Assembly: GCA_964637875.1 (NCBI GenBank)
Contig: CAZWXK010000006.1
Span: 1-64,000 of the forward strand
Reading direction: 5' to 3'
From: UBA5972 sp964637875
Lineage (GTDB): Bacteria; Pseudomonadota; Alphaproteobacteria; Rhodobacterales; Rhodobacteraceae
Length of the DNA stretch: 64,000 bases
A program made the position numbers and the translations under genes. A model generated the notes under the pieces. The model searched no databases, was not told the DNA's origin, and was given only the letters and a program-made list of their open reading frames with translations. This document shows positions 59,552 through 64,000 of the stretch, in pieces (within the stretch, counting starts at the first letter, position 1; every line of letters begins with the position of its first letter).

Positions 59552-60201
59552 GCGATTTTCAGGGCAGGCTGGAAGATCTGGATGCACAGATCGCCGGGCT
59601 GGACAGCGCCATTGGCGACACGCGCGAGGTCTCGGCGGCGTTCCGGGCCGAGCTGGGCGACATGCGCGACACGATGCGCGGGGCGCAGGCACAGGTCGAG
59701 GGGCTGTCGCGCAGCCTGGGGCGCGGGCTGCGCAGCGCCTTTGACGGGCTGGTTTTCGATGGTGCGCGGCTGTCGGATGCGCTGCGGATGGTGGGGCGAT
59801 CCATGGCCAATGCCGCCTATGGGCAGGCGATGCGGCCCGTGCAGAACGCGCTGGGGGGCGCCATTGCCGGGATGATGGGCAAGATCCTGCCCTTTGCCGA
59901 TGGCGGGGTCTTTTCGCAGGGCCATGTGGTGCCCTTTGCCCGCGGCGGCGTGGTCAGCGGGGCGACGCCCTTTGCCATGCGCGGCGCGACGGGGGTGATG
60001 GGCGAGGCCGGCCCCGAGGCGATCATGCCGCTGTCGCGCGGCCCCGACGGCCGCCTCGGGGTGCGCGCCGAGGGCGGCGGGCGGCCGGTGCAGGTGGTGA
60101 TCAATGTCTCGACCCCGGATGTCGAGGGGTTCCGGCGCTCGCGCAGCCAGATCGCCGCCGAGATGGCGCGCGCGATCGAGCGGGGCGCGCGCAACAGATA
60201 G
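59548..60201 (+). CDS. GTA tape measure protein (g11)
   Basis: The 217-residue protein has a helical N-terminus, then Gly-rich sequence (FADGGVFSQGHVVPFARGGV; GEAGPEAIMPLSRG) typical of tape measures. It is short, as in RcGTA, matching a short tail. It overlaps g10.1 by 4 bp. Confidence 0.88.
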   Translation: MSDFQGRLEDLDAQIAGLDSAIGDTREVSAAFRAELGDMRDTMRGAQAQVEGLSRSLGRGLRSAFDGLVFDGARLSDALRMVGRSMANAAYGQAMRPVQNALGGAIAGMMGKILPFADGGVFSQGHVVPFARGGVVSGATPFAMRGATGVMGEAGPEAIMPLSRGPDGRLGVRAEGGGRPVQVVINVSTPDVEGFRRSRSQIAAEMARAIERGARNR

Positions 60202-60267
60202 TGCAGTTTGCCCATGATCGGTTTCATCCCGATGGTTTTCACGACTCCATGACAACAGGAAATTTCC

Positions 60268-60900
60268 ATGAATTTTCACGAGGTAAGGTTTCCGGCCAGC
60301 CTGAGCTTTGGCTCGGCCGGGGGGCCAGAGCGGCGCACCGAGATCGTGACCCTGGCCAACGGGCATGAGGAACGCAACAGCCCCTGGGCGGGCTCGCGCC
60401 GGCGCTATGATGCGGGGGTGGGGATGCGCTCGCTGGACGATATCGAAACGCTGGTCGCGTTTTTCGAGGCGCGCCACGGGCAATTGTTCGGCTTTCGCTG
60501 GAAGGACTGGACCGATTTCAAGTCATGCGCGCCCTCGGGCAGCCCCGCATTTGACGACCAGGTGATCGGCACGGGCGACGGGCAGAAGGCCCGGTTCCAG
60601 CTGTGCAAGAGCTATGGATCCGGCGCCCAGGCCTATATGCGCGAGATCACCAAGCCGGTCGAGGGCTCGGTGCTGTTGGGCGTGGCAGGCGATGCGCTGG
60701 TCGAGGGTGTGCATTTCACGGTGGACTACACCACCGGGCAGGTGGCGTTGAACGATGCCCCGGCCGAGGGGGCGGCGGTCACGGCGGGGTTCGAATTCGA
60801 CGTGCCGGTACGGTTTGACACCGCGCGGCTGGAGCTGTCGATGCGCAGTTTTGCGGCCGGCGAAATCCCCCATGTTCCGGTGGTGGAGGTGCGGGTCTGA
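60268..60900 (+). CDS. GTA distal tail protein (g12, DUF2460)
   Basis: The 210-residue protein matches the DUF2460 family (FPASLSFGSAGGPERRTEIV; RHGQLFGFRWKDWTDFKS). It forms the tail base ring. It overlaps g13 by one base. Confidence 0.9.
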   Translation: MNFHEVRFPASLSFGSAGGPERRTEIVTLANGHEERNSPWAGSRRRYDAGVGMRSLDDIETLVAFFEARHGQLFGFRWKDWTDFKSCAPSGSPAFDDQVIGTGDGQKARFQLCKSYGSGAQAYMREITKPVEGSVLLGVAGDALVEGVHFTVDYTTGQVALNDAPAEGAAVTAGFEFDVPVRFDTARLELSMRSFAAGEIPHVPVVEVRV

Positions 60901-61787
60901 TGCGCCGGATTGGACAGGAACTGAAGGCCCATATGGCCAGCGGGGCCACCACGCTTGCGCGCTGCTGGAAGCTGACGCGCGCGGATGGGCAGGTCATGGG
61001 ATTTACCGATCACGACCGGGATCTGGCCTTTGACGGGGTGACGTTCAGGGCTGGCGCGGGGATGGATGCGGGCGCGTTGCAACAGGGCAACGGGCTGGCG
61101 GTGGATAACGGGCAGGCGCTGGGCGCGCTGTCCGATGCGGGGATCAACGAGGCCGATATTCGCGCGGGCCGCTATGATCGCGCGCAGATCGAGCTGTGGC
61201 TGGTGAACTGGCGCGACGTGGCGCAGCGCGCGCTGTGGTTTCGCGGCACGCTTGGCGAGATCCGGCAGCGCGACGGCGCGTTCGAGGCCGAAATCCGCGG
61301 GCTGGCCGAGATGTTGAACCAGGCGCAGGGCCGGGGATTTCACCGCAAATGCGCCGCCGTGCTGGGGGATGCGTCCTGCAAGGTCGATACTGGCGCACCG
61401 GGATACAGCGCCGAAGTGGCGGCGGGCACGGTCGCGGACGGGGTGTTCCTGCTGGACGGGCTGTCGGGATTTGATGCCGGCTGGTTTGCGGGCGGGGTGC
61501 TGGAGGTTCTGGAGGGCGCGGCTGCCGGGCTGCGCGGCGTGATCCGTATGGACGGGTTTCACGCGGGCCAGCGCCGGGTCGAGCTGTGGGAGGCGTTGGC
61601 GATCGCGCCTGCGCCGGGCGACCGGCTGCGCCTGGTGGCGGGCTGCGACAAGCGCGCGGAAACCTGCCGGTTGAAATTTCACAACTTTCTGAATTTCCGG
61701 GGCTTTCCCCATATTCCGGGCGATGACTGGCAACTGACCGCACCCGCGCGCGCGGGCCGCAATGACGGCGGGAGCCTGTTTCGATGA
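60900..61787 (+). CDS. GTA hub protein (g13, DUF2163)
   Basis: The 295-residue protein matches DUF2163 (CWKLTRADGQVMGFTDHDRD; HNFLNFRGFPHIPGDD). Cys in KCAAVLGDASC (about residues 151-160) and GCDKRAETC (about 248-256) could form the iron-sulfur site reported for the RcGTA hub. It overlaps g14 by 4 bp. Confidence 0.9.
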   Translation: MRRIGQELKAHMASGATTLARCWKLTRADGQVMGFTDHDRDLAFDGVTFRAGAGMDAGALQQGNGLAVDNGQALGALSDAGINEADIRAGRYDRAQIELWLVNWRDVAQRALWFRGTLGEIRQRDGAFEAEIRGLAEMLNQAQGRGFHRKCAAVLGDASCKVDTGAPGYSAEVAAGTVADGVFLLDGLSGFDAGWFAGGVLEVLEGAAAGLRGVIRMDGFHAGQRRVELWEALAIAPAPGDRLRLVAGCDKRAETCRLKFHNFLNFRGFPHIPGDDWQLTAPARAGRNDGGSLFR

Positions 61788-62212
61788 GCGCGGTGGTTGA
61801 CGAGGCGCGGCGCTGGCTGGGCACGCCCTATCTGCACCAGGCCTCGACATGCGGGGTCGGGGCCGATTGCCTGGGGCTGATCTGCGGCGTGTGGCGGGCG
61901 CTGCTGGGCCCGCTGCCCGAGGAGCTGCCCGCCTACAGCCGCGACTGGGGCGAGCCGGCGGGGCGCGAATTGCTGTGGCAGGCGGCACGCCGGCATCTGC
62001 TGGAAAAGCCGCTGGAGCAGGCCGCCGCGGGTGATGTGATCCTGTTCAGGATGCGCGACGGCGCGATTGCCAAGCATCTGGGAATTCAGTCGGAAACCGG
62101 CCCGCGGCCCCGCTTTATCCACGCCTACGAGCGCCACGGGGTGGTCGAAAGCCCGCTGAGCGCGCCCTGGGCACGCCGGGTGGTGGGACGGTTTTGCTAT
62201 CCGCCGGGGTGA
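61784..62212 (+). CDS. GTA cell-wall peptidase (g14, NlpC/P60)
   Basis: The 142-residue protein has the NlpC/P60 catalytic Cys in GVGADCLGLICG and His in KHLGIQ with FIHAYE downstream. It would open the recipient peptidoglycan during DNA delivery. It overlaps g13. Confidence 0.9.
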   Translation: MSAVVDEARRWLGTPYLHQASTCGVGADCLGLICGVWRALLGPLPEELPAYSRDWGEPAGRELLWQAARRHLLEKPLEQAAAGDVILFRMRDGAIAKHLGIQSETGPRPRFIHAYERHGVVESPLSAPWARRVVGRFCYPPG

Positions 62213-62270
62213 ACGTCAACGCGCCCCGGCCACCCGTGACCAGACCTTGCCACATTGCCTGTCTTGCCCC

Positions 62271-62325
62271 CGGATTGCCTGCAATCCGGTTCGCGCCCGA
62301 CCCCGCCCCCCAGGGCGGGCGCGAA
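62271..62325. repeat. GTA intergenic palindromic repeat, copy 4
   Basis: Inverted relative to copy 2: GGATTGCCTGCAATCCGG is followed by TTCGCGCCCGACCCCGCC and GGGCGGGCGCGAA. It lies in the 369-bp gap between g14 and g15, which shows no gene. Confidence 0.78.
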
Positions 62326-62387
62326 TGATCGGTGGCGTCTCAACCCATTGCAACGTCGCGTGCGTGGAAATTGCCGTGCAGATCTCG

Positions 62388-62418
62388 GCACGCCCACCCT
62401 CGGGGTCGGGCGCGAACC
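62388..62418. repeat. GTA intergenic palindromic repeat, copy 5
   Basis: GGCACGCCCACCCTCGGGG with GTCGGGCGCGAACC is the inverse of copy 1 with one mismatch in the arm. Confidence 0.75.
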
Positions 62419-62581
62419 TTGCCTTGGGCGAGGTTTCGAGCCAGTCGAATGACGGTTTCGGGTGACCAGGCGGCAGGGCGCGCGGGCAGCGGATGCGGTT
62501 CGGCCTGTCGGTCGGGCGGCACGGAGTTTCTGACGATGCGCCGGGGGAGCAAATCCCAGCGCATTTTTCATGGAGGAATGA

Positions 62582-64000
62582 ATGGCCACATTGGTTCTGT
62601 CGGCGGTTGGGGCCTCGGTGGGCTCGGCCATCGGGGGCTCGGTTCTGGGGCTGGGCTCGGCGGTGGTCGGGCGCGCGGTGGGGGCAACGCTGGGCCGGCT
62701 GATCGACCAGCGCCTGCTGGGCAGCGGCGCCGATGCCGTGCCCACGGGGCGGATCGAGCGCATCCATCTGAACGGTGCCAGCGAAGGCGGCGCGGTGGGC
62801 ACCAGCTATGGGCGTATCCGCCTTGGCGGGCAGGTCATCTGGGCCTCGCGGTTCAATGAACGGGTGGTGACAAGCGGCACCGGCAAGGGCACCGCGCGCA
62901 GGGCGAGCAGCCATTACGCCTATTCCGTCAGCCTGGCGATCGCGCTGGGCGAGGGGGTGGTCGATCGCATCGCCCGGATCTGGGCCGATGGGGTCGAGAT
63001 TTCGCGCGACAGCCTGAACTGGCGCCTTTACCCCGGCGACGAGGTACAATTGCCGGATCCCAAGATCGAGGCGGTCGAGGGCGCGGGCCAGGCCCCCGCC
63101 TATCGCGGCACCGCCTATGTGGTGATCGAGGATCTGGACCTGGGGCCGTTCGGCAACCGGGTGCCGCAGTTCAGCTTCGAGGTGCTGCGCCGGGCGCGCC
63201 CTGGCGGTGTGACCTCGGACCCGGCCGAGCTGATCCGCGGTGTCGCCCTGATCCCCGGCACCGGCGAATATGCGCTGGCCACGACGCCCGTGCATTTCAA
63301 TGACGGCCCCGGCGCCAACCGCGCCGTCAACCTGCATGTGGCCGGCGGGCAGAGCGATCTTTCGGCATCACTGAACGATCTGCGCGAGGAGGCGCCAAAG
63401 GTGGGCTCGGTCTCGCTGGTGGTATCGTGGTTCGGCGACGATCTGCGCTGCGGCAACTGCCGGGTGCTGCCCAGGGTCGAGCAGACCGCGCAGGATGCCG
63501 CCAACATGGCCTGGGAGGTTTCGGGCACACCGCGTGCGCAGGCCGAAACGGTCAGCCTTGATGCGGATGGCCGACCCGTCTTTGGCGGCACGCCCACGGA
63601 TCAATCGGTGATCGAGGCGATTCGCGCCATTCACGCGGGCGGACAGGAGGTGATGTTCTATCCGTTCCTGTTGATGGATATCCAGCAGGGTAACGGCCTG
63701 ACCGACCCCTGGAGCGGGGCGGCCGACCAGCCGGCCATTCCATGGCGCGGGCGGATCACGCTTTCGGTGGCGCCGGGGCGGGATGGCTCGCCCGACGGGA
63801 CAGCGGCGGCGGATGCCGAGGTGGCGGCCTTTTTCGGACAGGCGGCGCCGGGGGATTTCGCGCCCGCCGGCACCGGCGTTGCCTATACCGGGCCGGCCGA
63901 GTGGTCTTATCGGCGGATGATCCTGCATTATGCGCATCTGTGCGCGCTGGCCGGTGGGGTGGAGTCATTCTGCATCGGCTCGGAATTGCGGGGGCTGACG
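62582..64000 (+). CDS. GTA megatron protein (g15), N-terminal part
   Basis: At least 473 residues run to the window end without a stop. The start (TLVLSAVGASVGSAIGGSVL; GRLIDQRLLG) and the region with SVSLVVSWFGDDLRCG, MFYPFLLMDIQQG and FCIGSELRGLT match the GTA TIM-barrel-like tail-tip protein (glycoside hydrolase/phage tail family, over 1200 residues in relatives). GGAGGA precedes ATG 62582. It forms the tail tip that contacts the recipient cell. Confidence 0.9.
   Translation, partial: MATLVLSAVGASVGSAIGGSVLGLGSAVVGRAVGATLGRLIDQRLLGSGADAVPTGRIERIHLNGASEGGAVGTSYGRIRLGGQVIWASRFNERVVTSGTGKGTARRASSHYAYSVSLAIALGEGVVDRIARIWADGVEISRDSLNWRLYPGDEVQLPDPKIEAVEGAGQAPAYRGTAYVVIEDLDLGPFGNRVPQFSFEVLRRARPGGVTSDPAELIRGVALIPGTGEYALATTPVHFNDGPGANRAVNLHVAGGQSDLSASLNDLREEAPKVGSVSLVVSWFGDDLRCGNCRVLPRVEQTAQDAANMAWEVSGTPRAQAETVSLDADGRPVFGGTPTDQSVIEAIRAIHAGGQEVMFYPFLLMDIQQGNGLTDPWSGAADQPAIPWRGRITLSVAPGRDGSPDGTAAADAEVAAFFGQAAPGDFAPAGTGVAYTGPAEWSYRRMILHYAHLCALAGGVESFCIGSELRGLT

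Noticed and set aside
62332..62859. 175-codon frame overlapping the start of g15
   Set aside because: It runs through a repeat and then out of frame with g15, which has a good ribosome site and family match.

Overview
The window is high-GC alphaproteobacterial DNA, most probably from a denitrifying member of the Rhodobacterales (Paracoccus/Roseobacter type). This rests on a Rhodobacter capsulatus-type gene transfer agent (GTA) cluster, GcrA, a complete beta-hydroxyaspartate cycle operon, and a nosRZDFYLX operon with nosX. There is one 100-N assembly gap at 30838-30937.

Layout. (1) 1-3430: end of a heme d1 (nir) cluster with nirJ (partial) and nirN, a small membrane protein, then a transcript led by an FNR/NnrR-type box that encodes a small exported protein and a c-type cytochrome. 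(2) 3501-10586: a LysR/NAD-epimerase divergent pair and a TetR-TolC / EmrA-EmrB tripartite efflux locus with two operator palindromes. (3) 10649-19448: an ArsR-rhodanese regulator, a di-iron hydroxylase, a DedA-rhodanese fusion and a DsrE protein. These are followed by a small His/Cys membrane protein, two FtsX-type permeases, an ATPase fused to a YHS metal-binding domain, a LolA-like protein and an outer-membrane barrel. This looks like a sulfur/metal-linked envelope transport locus that I cannot match to a described system. (4) 19483-28681: bhcR-bhcABCD (glyoxylate assimilation through beta-hydroxyaspartate) with a TRAP transporter whose small subunit is fused to a TM2/coiled-coil module. 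(5) 28915-30591: an ECF-like sigma factor with a Cys-rich tail, a second sigma-region-4-like protein and a His/Cys heavy-metal protein. (6) 30783-40340: a repeat-flanked gap, an FNR-type box, nosRZDFYLX for nitrous oxide reduction, and an NsrR-like regulator. (7) 40773-51687: housekeeping genes (ptsP, lysC, SDR, DUF1178, Nudix, gcrA, ABC-2 permease, acpP, fabF, mltG). (8) 51697-64000: the GTA cluster from g1 to the start of g15, behind a near-consensus promoter and a hairpin leader, with palindromic repeats in its intergenic gaps.

Together the genes describe a facultative denitrifier that makes heme d1, reduces N2O, assimilates glyoxylate/glycolate-derived C2 carbon, and carries GTA particles. 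No tRNA, rRNA, CRISPR array or intact insertion sequence was seen.
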